A DNA stretch of 11,312 nt from Flavobacterium psychrophilum. Its GTDB lineage: Bacteria; Bacteroidota; Bacteroidia; Flavobacteriales; Flavobacteriaceae. Positions 1 through 7,483 of the stretch are shown one piece after another. The DNA is taken from contig CAMDSN010000030.1 in assembly GCA_945907225.1 (NCBI GenBank), forward strand, positions 1 to 11,312, written 5' to 3'. The notes under the pieces are model-generated. The model worked only from the letters and a program-made list of their open reading frames with translations. It was not told where the DNA came from and ran no database searches. Every line of letters starts with the position of its first letter. The stretch's first letter is position 1. The position numbers were made by a program, and so were the translations under genes.

Positions 1-2412
1 CTTGACAGCGATAACGATTTGTGCAATGATGTTATTGAAGCTGGGTATTTAGATAGTAATATTGATGGAATTCTAGGCGCAATTACTCCAGCATCAGTGA
101 ACAACTCTAACGGATTAGTCACAAGTGGAACTGGTTATGGAAATCCAAACACCAATTATATCCTATCTGCACCAATTATTATTTCTACACAGCCACAAGA
201 TTTTACTTCTTGCGAATTACAAAATGCAACGTTCTCGGTTATTACAAATGTTGTAAATTCCTATCAATGGGAAGTATCTATTGACAATGGCATAACATGG
301 ACAAATATAGTAAATGTATCTCCTTACACTGGAGCAACAACTGCAAGTCTTACTGTTACGAATGTCACGCCTAACATGAGTGGATATAAGTACCGCGTAA
401 CAATTAACAAAAATGGAAATAGTTGTGGAATGATGTCAGCAGCTGCAATATTAACAACTTATTCTTTACCAGTTGTTATAACACCAATCACTCTTAAACA
501 ATGTGATGATGACACAGATGGAATTTCTATTTTTAATTTAACTCAAAAAAATGATGTTATTTCTGTAGACTATCTCAACGAAACATTTACATATTACACA
601 ACAGCTCTAGCGGCAGCTAATCAAAACAATAGTTTTTTAATCACTAATCCAATTTCATATCCATCTGGAACCGGAACGGTCTATGTTCGAGTTCAAAACA
701 GTAATGGCTGTTATAGAGTAGCTCAGATTAATTTGATTGTTTCTGTTACTCAAATTCCGGCGAACTTTGTAATTCCAAATCAATATGTATGTGATGATTA
801 TATAGATCCTGTTAATAACGATCGTGATGGAATTTCAGGACCTTTTGACTTTACAAGCATTACAAACAGTTTACTTACAATTCTCCCTAATAATGTTTCT
901 ATAAAATATTATAAATCTCAAGCCGATTTTCTGGCTGAGACCGATGTATCTGGAAATTCATTAGCAATTACGAACATATCAAATTATAGAAACATTGGTT
1001 TTCCCAATTCTCAAATCATATGGGTTAGAGTAGACAGCACCTTAGACAACTCTTGTTTCGGTTTTAAAAGTTTCAACGTAGTAGTAGAGTCGCTACCAAC
1101 CGCATATCCAATAAATTCGCAGGGATTGATTCGTAAATGTGATGATGATCAAGATGGAATTTATGGATTTGACACTAGTCAAATTGAATCTCTGGTCTTA
1201 AATGGACAAACAGGTGTAAATGTTAACTATTTTAGGGCTAATGGAGCCCAGCTCAGCTCTCCTTTACCCAATCCGTTTCAAGTGAATCAAAATGAAATCC
1301 TAACAATTAGAGTACAAAACAATACCACTCAAACTGGTGGACAACCGTGTTATGATGAAGTAAATTTGCAATTTCTTGTTGATGATTTACCACAAGTCTT
1401 TCCTGTATCAACTAACTTAACATCAATTTGTGACGAAGAACTTAATCCGGTTGACCAAAATGGAATATACGATTTTGATACCTCAACGTTTCAGTCCACC
1501 CTTTTAGGCAGTCAAACTGGTTTGACTATTTATTACTTAGACGGAAATAATAATCCGCTTTCAGCACCTTTACCAAATTTATTTTCAACGGGAACTCAAA
1601 ATGTAACAGTAATCGTTGAAAATCCAATAAATACAACTTGTACTGCCCAACTGAACCTTCCTTTTATAGTTAATCCAACCCCAAAAATTGATTTAGAGGA
1701 AGATATAATAATCTGTATACCAAATACACAAGCCTTAATTGATGCAGGTATTCTTGACGGAACCCCAACATCTAATTACACCTTTCAATGGTATAAAAAT
1801 AATAATATAATTATGCCTGGGGAAACAAACTCAACATATTTAGTCAACTTGCCTGGCACATATAGTGTGGAAGTAACTAATATTTTTGGTTGTTCAAAAA
1901 CTAGAATAATTACAGTTACAGGATCTGAAATTCCAACACTCCAATCGATTGATGTTATTGATTTAGACGATAATAATTCGATAAGTATAAATGTTAGTGG
2001 TTCTGGAAGTTATGAGTTTTCGTTAGATGATGTGAACGGTCCATACAGAGATACAAATTTATTCAATAATGTTCCGATGGGCATTCATGAAATATACATT
2101 AGAGATAAAAATGGATGTGGATCAATAGGTCCATTTACTGTTGCTGTATTAGGAATCCCAAATTATTTTACACCAAACGGGGATGGTTTTAACGATACAT
2201 GGAATGTAAAAGGAGTAAGTTTATTGTATAATTATAAATCGGAAATATTTATTTTTGATCGCTTTGGGAAATTACTAAAACAAATAGGAACAACAGGTGC
2301 TGGCTGGGACGGTACTTTCAACGGACAACAAATGCCTGCAGATGATTATTGGTATGCCATTAAATTTGAAGATGGCCGAAGTGCTAAGGGCCATTTTACT
2401 TTAAAAAGGTAG
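1..2412 (+). CDS. Large modular secreted/surface protein with T9SS type B C-terminal sorting domain (5'-truncated by window edge)
   Basis: The reading frame is open from base 1 and ends at TAG 2410-2412, leaving 803 residues; the true start lies upstream. The first ~25 residues contain a DSDND...CNDVIEAG motif typical of thrombospondin type 3-like calcium-binding segments. Residues ~57-150 look like an Ig-like domain (YQW core, then a Tyr-Cys pattern). Residues ~168-557 hold four modules that each open with Cys-Asp-Asp/Glu. Residues ~558-640 form another Ig-like domain (FQWYKN), and ~641-720 a SprB-repeat-like domain. From residue 721 the NYFTPNGDGFNDTW motif begins the ~80-residue 'gliding motility-associated C-terminal' (CHU_C) domain, which in this family directs export through the type IX secretion system and ends in FTLKR. 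The protein is therefore probably exported and surface-attached or released, as an adhesin or matrix protein. The specific ligand is unknown. No porP/sprF partner gene follows it here. Confidence 0.9.
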   Translation, partial: LDSDNDLCNDVIEAGYLDSNIDGILGAITPASVNNSNGLVTSGTGYGNPNTNYILSAPIIISTQPQDFTSCELQNATFSVITNVVNSYQWEVSIDNGITWTNIVNVSPYTGATTASLTVTNVTPNMSGYKYRVTINKNGNSCGMMSAAAILTTYSLPVVITPITLKQCDDDTDGISIFNLTQKNDVISVDYLNETFTYYTTALAAANQNNSFLITNPISYPSGTGTVYVRVQNSNGCYRVAQINLIVSVTQIPANFVIPNQYVCDDYIDPVNNDRDGISGPFDFTSITNSLLTILPNNVSIKYYKSQADFLAETDVSGNSLAITNISNYRNIGFPNSQIIWVRVDSTLDNSCFGFKSFNVVVESLPTAYPINSQGLIRKCDDDQDGIYGFDTSQIESLVLNGQTGVNVNYFRANGAQLSSPLPNPFQVNQNEILTIRVQNNTTQTGGQPCYDEVNLQFLVDDLPQVFPVSTNLTSICDEELNPVDQNGIYDFDTSTFQSTLLGSQTGLTIYYLDGNNNPLSAPLPNLFSTGTQNVTVIVENPINTTCTAQLNLPFIVNPTPKIDLEEDIIICIPNTQALIDAGILDGTPTSNYTFQWYKNNNIIMPGETNSTYLVNLPGTYSVEVTNIFGCSKTRIITVTGSEIPTLQSIDVIDLDDNNSISINVSGSGSYEFSLDDVNGPYRDTNLFNNVPMGIHEIYIRDKNGCGSIGPFTVAVLGIPNYFTPNGDGFNDTWNVKGVSLLYNYKSEIFIFDRFGKLLKQIGTTGAGWDGTFNGQQMPADDYWYAIKFEDGRSAKGHFTLKR
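502..1671 (+). repeat. Four degenerate ~80-116-residue protein modules starting with a CDD/CDE...DGI motif
   Basis: Within the T9SS cargo protein, modules begin at Cys168, Cys264, Cys380 and Cys477 (nt 502, 790, 1138, 1429). Each opens with Cys-Asp-Asp or Cys-Asp-Glu, then an acidic stretch, then (D/N)GI followed by a Phe-Asn or Phe-Asp pair. The third and fourth are the most alike: both carry GxQTG followed by a Tyr/Phe-rich strand, then a Pro-Leu-Pro-Asn turn. The acidic openings look like Ca-binding loops, which is inference. The repetition is at protein level only; the DNA is diverged. Confidence 0.7.
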
Positions 2413-2418
2413 CTAAGC

Positions 2419-2800
2419 ATGAAAGCAATTATTCTCTTCTTTTTATTAGGGATAGTAGCACAAGATATACGAGTTAGTTCAGGGAGAATAGAGCGCATAG
2501 AAAAATTCAATTCTAAACTAATTGATTCACAAACTATTGATATTTGGTTGCCAGATAACTACACCCCAAATAAAAAAATATGCTGTTATTTATACAAATA
2601 ATTGACAAATGGTATTTGACTCAACACAAACCGGGAATAAACAATCATGTGAAATTGATAAAATAGCCGCTAAGTTGATTTCTGAAAAAACCATTGACTT
2701 TATAGTTGTAGGAATTTGGAAAATGTAAAAAAATATAAATAATTTTCACTCAAAGCCCAATGAGAACCTCACAAAAATTCAAAAAAACAACATCACACTC
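2419..2800 (+). pseudogene. Decayed N-terminal remnant of a putative esterase (alpha/beta hydrolase, PF00756-like)
   Basis: An ATG at 2419 begins 60 codons with a short hydrophobic signal-like start, then GRIERIEKF and DIWLPDNYTPNKK, which match the N-terminus of secreted Bacteroidota members of the putative esterase family. The frame ends at TAA 2599-2601. Shifting by one base in the A7 run 2572-2578 restores the family pattern from 2579: YAVIY, then a stop (TGA 2603-2605) where the family's HDG is expected, then QMVFDSTQT, DFIVVGIW, a second stop (TAA 2726-2728) and a NENLTKIQ segment. A third stop is at 2801. The GxSxG catalytic serine region is absent because typA begins at 2884 on the other strand. 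Several independent lesions plus truncation argue for a true pseudogene rather than a sequencing error. It lies 6 nt after the T9SS cargo gene and probably once shared its transcript. The remaining 2801-2883 holds nothing I can recognise. Confidence 0.8.
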
Positions 2801-2883
2801 TGACATTTTTGTTCTAATTGTATATAAATTTCCAGCAAAAAACGTATTGACAAAAAGATTTTGAATTATACCAAACGGCTTAA

Positions 2884-4680
2884 TTAAATCTTAAAACGTT
2901 TTCTATCCGTTTCGTTCAAATAAACTTTACGTAATCGAAGTGATTTTGGGGTTACTTCTACATATTCATCTTTTTGGATATATTCTAACGCCTCTTCTAA
3001 CGAGAAAATAATTGGTGGAATAATTCTTGCTTTCTCGTCATTTCCAGAAGAACGAACATTAGATTGTTTTTTCTCTTTAGTCACGTTTATACACATATCA
3101 TCACCACGAGAGTTTTCCCCAATAACTTGACCTTCGTATATTTCAGCATTTGGTTCAACAAAAAACTTTCCACGATCTTGTAATTTATCGATAGAATAAG
3201 GAATAGCTTTTCCTTTTTCCATAGAAATTAATGACCCTTTATTACGACCTGAAATTTCTCCTTTGAAAGGCTCATATCCTATAAAACGGTGTGCCATAAT
3301 AGCCTCACCAGCTGTAGCAGTCAATAATTGATTACGTAAACCTATAATTCCACGAGACGGAATATTAAATTTTATAATCATACGTTCTCCTTTTGTTTCC
3401 ATACTCAACATTTCGCCTTTACGTAAAGTTACAAACTCAACAGCACGACCAGAAAGTGATTCTGGTAAATCGATTGTTAATTCTTCTATGGGCTCACATT
3501 TTTTACCATCAATTTCTTTGATAATAACTTGAGGTTGACCAATTTGCAATTCATATCCTTCACGTCTCATAGTTTCAATTAGAACAGATAAATGCAAAAC
3601 GCCACGACCAAAAACCATAAATTTATCAGCTGAATCGGTTTCACCCATTTTCATTGCTAAGTTTTTCTCTAGTTCTTTTGTCAAACGTTCACGAATGTGT
3701 CTAGAAGTTACAAATTTTCCTTCTTTACCAAAGAATGGAGAATCGTTAATGGTAAACAACATACTCATTGTTGGTTCATCAATAGCGATTGTTTGCAAAG
3801 CTTCTGGATTTTCGAAATCTGCAATGGTATCACCAATTTCAAAACCTTCAATACCCACAATAGCACATATGTCACCAGCAATTACACTCTGCACTTTTTT
3901 TCTTCCCAAACCTTCAAAAGTATGTAACTCTTTTATTCTAGATTTTATAATTTTACCGTCTCTTTTAACTAAAGAAATTGGCAGACCTTCTTTTAATTCA
4001 CCTCTCTCTAATCGTCCAATTGCAATTCGACCCGTAAATGACGAGAAATCTAAAGATGTAATCAACATTTGAGGAGTTCCTGTTGAAACTTTGGGAGGGG
4101 GGACGTGAGCAACAACCATATCTAATAATGGTTCAATATTGGACGTTACGTTCCTAAAATCGTCTGACATCCAGTTTAGTTTAGCCGACCCATAAACAGT
4201 TGGAAAGTCTAATTGCCATTCTTCTGCACCTAATTCATACATAAGGTCAAAAACTTTTTCATGCACTTCTTCTGGCGTACAATTTTCTTTGTCAACTTTA
4301 TTAATAACCACACAAGGTTTCAACCCCAAATCGATAGCTTTTTGTAATACAAAACGCGTTTGCGGCATTGGGCCCTCAAAAGCATCAACAAGTAGACAAA
4401 CACCATCAGCCATATTTAGCACTCGCTCTACTTCACCACCAAAATCAGCGTGACCAGGAGTATCAATAATATTTATTTTGGTTCCTTTATATACAACCGA
4501 AACATTTTTAGATGTAATTGTTATTCCTCTTTCTCTCTCTAAATCATTATTATCGAGAATCAAATCACCTGCATTTTCATTTTCACGAAATAACTGACAA
4601 TGATACATGATTTTATCAACCAAAGTCGTTTTACCGTGGTCAACGTGAGCAATAATCGCAATGTTTCTGATAGATTCCAT
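2884..4680 (-). CDS. typA: Ribosome-associated translational GTPase TypA/BipA
   Basis: This is a 598-residue cytoplasmic GTPase of the EF-G-like translation factor family that binds the ribosome. In E. coli it helps 50S assembly and growth at low temperature. The GTPase motifs are intact: G1 AHVDHGKT (residues 11-18), G2 RGITI (51-55), G3 DTPGH (73-77), G4 NKVD (127-130) and G5 SAK (165-167). A beta-barrel domain II starts near residue 205, followed by the EF-G-like domains and the TypA-specific C-terminal domain, ending RKRFKI. The length is normal for the family. I chose ATG 4678-4680 (MESIRNIAII) because family members start just before the first beta strand. The in-frame ATG at 4710 adds ten residues that do not fit the family and would lie upstream of the likely promoter box. 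The gene stands alone, divergent from the histidine kinase and convergent with the esterase remnant. Confidence 0.97.
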   Translation of the reverse strand: MESIRNIAIIAHVDHGKTTLVDKIMYHCQLFRENENAGDLILDNNDLERERGITITSKNVSVVYKGTKINIIDTPGHADFGGEVERVLNMADGVCLLVDAFEGPMPQTRFVLQKAIDLGLKPCVVINKVDKENCTPEEVHEKVFDLMYELGAEEWQLDFPTVYGSAKLNWMSDDFRNVTSNIEPLLDMVVAHVPPPKVSTGTPQMLITSLDFSSFTGRIAIGRLERGELKEGLPISLVKRDGKIIKSRIKELHTFEGLGRKKVQSVIAGDICAIVGIEGFEIGDTIADFENPEALQTIAIDEPTMSMLFTINDSPFFGKEGKFVTSRHIRERLTKELEKNLAMKMGETDSADKFMVFGRGVLHLSVLIETMRREGYELQIGQPQVIIKEIDGKKCEPIEELTIDLPESLSGRAVEFVTLRKGEMLSMETKGERMIIKFNIPSRGIIGLRNQLLTATAGEAIMAHRFIGYEPFKGEISGRNKGSLISMEKGKAIPYSIDKLQDRGKFFVEPNAEIYEGQVIGENSRGDDMCINVTKEKKQSNVRSSGNDEKARIIPPIIFSLEEALEYIQKDEYVEVTPKSLRLRKVYLNETDRKRFKI

Positions 4681-4699
4681 CTGTGTTTTTTTAAAGGTG

Positions 4700-4707
4700 C
4701 AAAGGTA
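4700..4707 (-). promoter_or_regulatory. Candidate -7 box (TACCTTTG) for typA
   Basis: Read on the minus strand, TACCTTTG matches the Bacteroidota -7 consensus TAnnTTTG and lies 19 nt before the typA ATG. I see no clear -33 TTG at the usual 19-21 nt spacing. If it is used, transcription would start near 4693, giving a leader of about 12 nt and excluding the upstream ATG at 4710. Confidence 0.5.
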
Positions 4708-4844
4708 CACTTTATTTTATATTTTACTTGATTATTTGTTCGATTAAAATAATGACATAAGCCAATTGAAGACAGAGGATATTTTAGGATAATTATTTTA
4801 CAATAATTTTATGTATAAATAATGAAAATTAATTAATGAATATG

Positions 4845-4852
4845 TAAATTTG
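4845..4852 (+). promoter_or_regulatory. Candidate -7 box (TAAATTTG) for the histidine kinase operon
   Basis: TAAATTTG fits the Bacteroidota TAnnTTTG consensus and ends only 5 nt before the kinase ATG at 4858. A start site ~5-8 nt downstream would fall on or beside the ATG, implying a leaderless or near-leaderless mRNA. No -33 TTG is evident at 19-21 nt upstream, so the box may instead be chance in AT-rich DNA. Confidence 0.4.
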
Positions 4853-4857
4853 AAACA

Positions 4858-6579
4858 ATGAAAAAAGTCACTGCTAAAATTATTTTATTCTACACGCTTC
4901 AATTGTCATTTGTAGCAGTTTTTAGCCATTTTTTTATCCATTTCTTAATTTCCGATTTCTTCGACATAGCTATAGAAAACGTGTATTTTATTGAAAATAT
5001 TGTAGTTATTTTATTTGCAGTAATTGGCTTGAAAATTATTTTGGATAAAAATAAGTTTAAAAACATATCCGTTTTAGAAAAACTTCAAGCTACAAATATT
5101 GAAATTAAAGAATCTAATGAGCGCTATGATATAGTAGCAAAAGCTACCAGTGATACTATTTGGGATTGGAAAATTCAGGAGGATAATTTTATTTGGAATA
5201 AAGGAATTCTTAACGTTTTCGGTTATTCAGAATCAGAAGTTGGCACAACATCAAAATGGTGGTTTGACAGAATTCATCCGGAAGACTCAATAAAAATGTC
5301 TGTTAAACTGTACTCTTTCTTAGAACAGAAAACTGAAAAATGGCAAGATGAATATCGCTTTCAATGTGCTGACGGTTCCTACAAGTATGTATTCGACCGA
5401 GGTTTTTTAGTTAAAGATTTAAATGGAAAACCCATTCGAATGATTGGAGCAATTCAAGACATTACTAAACAAAAAGAAGAGGAGCAAAGACTTAGATTGT
5501 TAGAAACAGTAATCACACAATCTAAAGATGCGGTAATGATTACGGATATTGACCTATCCAATAGCGCCATTCCAAATATTATATTTGTAAATAATGCTTT
5601 CGCTGAAATTACAGGATACACTGCTAATGAAGTATTTGGAAAATCGTTAGAAATTTTGTTTGGCGAAAATTCTGGTCCTTTAGAAATCGAAAAACTTAAA
5701 AAAGCAGTACAAGATTACAAAGAGTGTTTTATAGAAATAATTAGCTATAAAAAAAATGGAGAAGAATTTTGGTTAGAATTCTCTATGATTCCTGTAACAA
5801 ATAAAGATGGGGAACATTCCCATTGGATTTCAATTCAAAGAAATATAACCGATGACAAAATAAAAGAAAAGGAAAAAGAACAACTTATTAGAGAATTAAC
5901 TCAAAACAATAAAGATTTAAAAGAGTTTTCTTATATCACCTCTCATAATTTAAGAGCTCCTTTATCTAATCTTACAGGATTAATTGAGTTAATTGAAGAT
6001 ATTTCAATTGAAGATCCAGAATTAAAGGAGATAATTAATGGATTTTCAAAATCAACTCACTTATTAAACGACACAATTAACGACTTGGTTAAAGTTATAA
6101 TCATTAAAGATAACCCCTCTGTACAAAAAGAAGATGTTTCAATTAAGGATATCTTTGAAAATGTATTCAATCAACTTAGCTACTTGATTCAGACAATTGA
6201 ACCTATTATTAAAATTGACTTAGACGAAGTACCTGTTTTAGAGGTAAACAAATCCTATTTGGAGAGTATTTTTTTAAATTTATTAACAAATGCCTTGAAA
6301 TATAGAGATACAACTAGACAATTAAAATTAAACGTAACTACAAAAGTAGCCGACAAAAAATTAATTATAACTTTCAAAGACAATGGTATAGGTATAGATT
6401 TGGAAAAAAACAAAAATAAAATTTTTGGTTTGTACCAATGTTTTCACAATCATCCTGACAGCAAAGGATTTGGATTATATTTAGTAAAATCACAAGTAGA
6501 GAGTATGGGTGGTTCAATCTCTGTTCAAAGTAATGTTGGAGTTGGGACTACATTTACGATCATTTTTGAACAAAATTAA
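4858..6579 (+). CDS. Membrane-bound PAS-PAS sensor histidine kinase
   Basis: This 573-residue kinase senses an unknown signal and phosphorylates a response regulator, most likely the one encoded 11 nt downstream. Two hydrophobic segments (about residues 7-31 and 43-62) anchor it in the inner membrane with little extracytoplasmic loop. A PAS domain of the PAS_3 type follows (~90-205; WDWKI, RIHPED, then GAIQDIT at the end), then a second PAS domain (~212-333; FVNNAFAEITGY, ending RNIT). A charged helical linker (332-358) leads to the dimerisation and phosphoacceptor helix with His363 in SHNLRAP. The ATPase domain shows the N box (N474, N478), G1 DNGIGI (508-513) and G2 KGFGL (536-540), and ends at EQN. 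All key catalytic residues are present. The substantial PAS content and weak N-terminal loop suggest cytoplasmic sensing, which is inference. The start is fixed by the first membrane segment and by the lack of another nearby Met. Confidence 0.93.
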   Translation: MKKVTAKIILFYTLQLSFVAVFSHFFIHFLISDFFDIAIENVYFIENIVVILFAVIGLKIILDKNKFKNISVLEKLQATNIEIKESNERYDIVAKATSDTIWDWKIQEDNFIWNKGILNVFGYSESEVGTTSKWWFDRIHPEDSIKMSVKLYSFLEQKTEKWQDEYRFQCADGSYKYVFDRGFLVKDLNGKPIRMIGAIQDITKQKEEEQRLRLLETVITQSKDAVMITDIDLSNSAIPNIIFVNNAFAEITGYTANEVFGKSLEILFGENSGPLEIEKLKKAVQDYKECFIEIISYKKNGEEFWLEFSMIPVTNKDGEHSHWISIQRNITDDKIKEKEKEQLIRELTQNNKDLKEFSYITSHNLRAPLSNLTGLIELIEDISIEDPELKEIINGFSKSTHLLNDTINDLVKVIIIKDNPSVQKEDVSIKDIFENVFNQLSYLIQTIEPIIKIDLDEVPVLEVNKSYLESIFLNLLTNALKYRDTTRQLKLNVTTKVADKKLIITFKDNGIGIDLEKNKNKIFGLYQCFHNHPDSKGFGLYLVKSQVESMGGSISVQSNVGVGTTFTIIFEQN

Positions 6580-6590
6580 AAATTTACAAT

Positions 6591-7022
6591 ATGTTAGATA
6601 AAATTTTATGTATCGATGATGATCCAATTACATTAATGCTTTGTAGAAAAGTTGTAGAAAAAGTAGGGTTTGCTAATGACATTATTACTGCACATAATGG
6701 AGAGGATGCAATTCATTACTTTGATACTCTTTTTGAAGAATATAAACTAAATAATTCGGTTACCTACCCAAAACTTGTACTTTTAGATTTAAACATGCCC
6801 ATAATGGATGGCTGGGGATTTTTAGAAACATATATCTCAAAAGGATATCAAAACATATTTACAGCAACCCAGTTTATAGTACTTTCCTCTTCTATAGACC
6901 CTTATGATATTAACAGGGCAAAGACTTACCCTGTGAGAGGTTTTTTATCCAAGCCCATCACTAAAGAAATGTTGGAGAATCTAAAGAATGACTATATAAA
7001 CGAAAAAAACACTCAAATTTGA
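6591..7022 (+). CDS. Single-domain response regulator (CheY/Rcp1-like receiver)
   Basis: The 143-residue protein is a receiver domain with no DNA-binding or enzymatic output. The acidic triad D9-D10-D11, phospho-acceptor D66 (in LLDLNMP), switch Ser99 and conserved K121 before Pro122 are all present. An insertion-like loop around residues 45-60 before the D66 strand resembles the Rcp1-type regulators often paired with PAS or phytochrome kinases. The gene starts 11 nt after the kinase stop, so it is almost certainly co-transcribed with it and its likely partner. Signal output must pass through protein-protein contact or a further phosphorelay step. The stop codon TGA 7020-7022 lies inside the terminator palindrome, so the last few codons are constrained by that RNA structure. 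Confidence 0.92.
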   Translation: MLDKILCIDDDPITLMLCRKVVEKVGFANDIITAHNGEDAIHYFDTLFEEYKLNNSVTYPKLVLLDLNMPIMDGWGFLETYISKGYQNIFTATQFIVLSSSIDPYDINRAKTYPVRGFLSKPITKEMLENLKNDYINEKNTQI

Positions 7023-7034
7023 GTGTTTTTTTTT
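7003..7034. terminator. Bidirectional intrinsic terminator between the response regulator and rpsT
   Basis: Bases 7003-7032 form a perfect inverted repeat with 15-nt arms centred between 7017 and 7018; its core is ACACTCAAA/TTTGAGTGT. It is flanked by A7 on the left (7003-7009) and T9 on the right (7026-7034), so either strand reads as a hairpin followed by a U tract. On the plus strand it overlaps the last codons and stop of the response regulator. On the minus strand it starts 21 nt past the rpsT stop. It is the clearest terminator in the window. Confidence 0.88.
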
Positions 7035-7055
7035 AATTTAAAGTAAAAAATTATA

Positions 7056-7307
7056 TTATAATTTTGAAACGTGCTTTGTTAATTTAGATTTTAAATTAGC
7101 AGCTTTATTATCATGTATAATATTCTTTTTAGCTAGTTTATCAATCATAGACACAACAGTAGATAATTTTGATGAAGCATCATTTTTATCTGTAGCCATT
7201 CTCAATGCTTTTATTGCATTACGAGTAGTTTTATGCTGGTATCTGTTTAATACTCTTTTCTTTTCGTTACTTCTAATTCTCTTTAAAGCTGACTTGTGAT
7301 TTGCCAT
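7056..7307 (-). CDS. rpsT: 30S ribosomal protein S20
   Basis: The 83-residue, strongly basic, all-helical protein starts MANHKSALKRIRSNEKKR and keeps the S20 pattern of Lys/Arg-rich helices with an Asn-Ala-Ile-Lys stretch in the middle and AAxxKSKL near the end. S20 binds 16S rRNA early in 30S assembly. The length is typical. The start ATG (7305-7307) follows an AT-rich 27-nt leader after tRNA-Glu, without a Shine-Dalgarno sequence and without its own TAnnTTTG box. It is therefore probably transcribed with the tRNA from the promoter at 7426-7455. Transcription should end at the shared palindromic terminator. Confidence 0.97.
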   Translation of the reverse strand: MANHKSALKRIRSNEKKRVLNRYQHKTTRNAIKALRMATDKNDASSKLSTVVSMIDKLAKKNIIHDNKAANLKSKLTKHVSKL

Positions 7308-7334
7308 TATTTCTTATTCTATTATTTAAATTTG

Positions 7335-7406
7335 TAGCCCGTAGGGGAATCGAACCCCTCTTACCAGGATGAAAACCTGGCGTCCTAACCGATAGACGAA
7401 CGGGCC
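7335..7406 (-). tRNA. tRNA-Glu (anticodon UUC)
   Basis: On the minus strand a full 72-nt cloverleaf can be drawn. The acceptor stem pairs GGCCCGT with ACGGGCT (a G-U pair at position 1-72). There is a D arm, and an anticodon stem CCAGG/CCTGG with loop TTTTCAT giving anticodon TTC. A 4-nt variable loop and a T arm AGGGG-TTCGATT-CCCCT follow. The discriminator base is A. The next bases are CAA, so the CCA tail is not encoded and must be added after transcription. It lies between proS and rpsT on the same strand. Confidence 0.97.
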
Positions 7407-7425
7407 ATCTTTCTCAATGCGGATG

Positions 7426-7455
7426 CAAAAATACAACTATTTTTTATTTTCGCAA
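7426..7455 (-). promoter_or_regulatory. Promoter of tRNA-Glu (and probably rpsT)
   Basis: On the minus strand a -7 box TATTTTTG (7426-7433) matches TAnnTTTG, and a TTG (7453-7455) lies 19 nt upstream, the spacing expected for the Bacteroidota primary sigma factor. Predicted initiation near 7419 is about a dozen bases before the mature tRNA 5' end. This is the best-formed promoter in the window. Confidence 0.7.
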
Positions 7456-7483
7456 TAATATAGTTGAAAAAAAACTATTTTTT

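Noticed and set aside
3695..4072. Two overlapping plus-strand open frames inside typA
   Set aside because: They are antisense to a fully conserved typA sequence, show no family resemblance and have no promoter box; they are by-products of codon use.
4791..4808. AATTATT-TTAC-AATAATT inverted repeat upstream of the kinase
   Set aside because: Only A-T pairs in an AT-rich spacer, no following U tract and no known operator match; likely chance.
5497..5860. Second PAS domain of the kinase as a LOV blue-light sensor
   Set aside because: The flavin-binding Asn-Cys-Arg-Phe motif is missing; the matching stretch reads GKSLEILFGE and has no cysteine.
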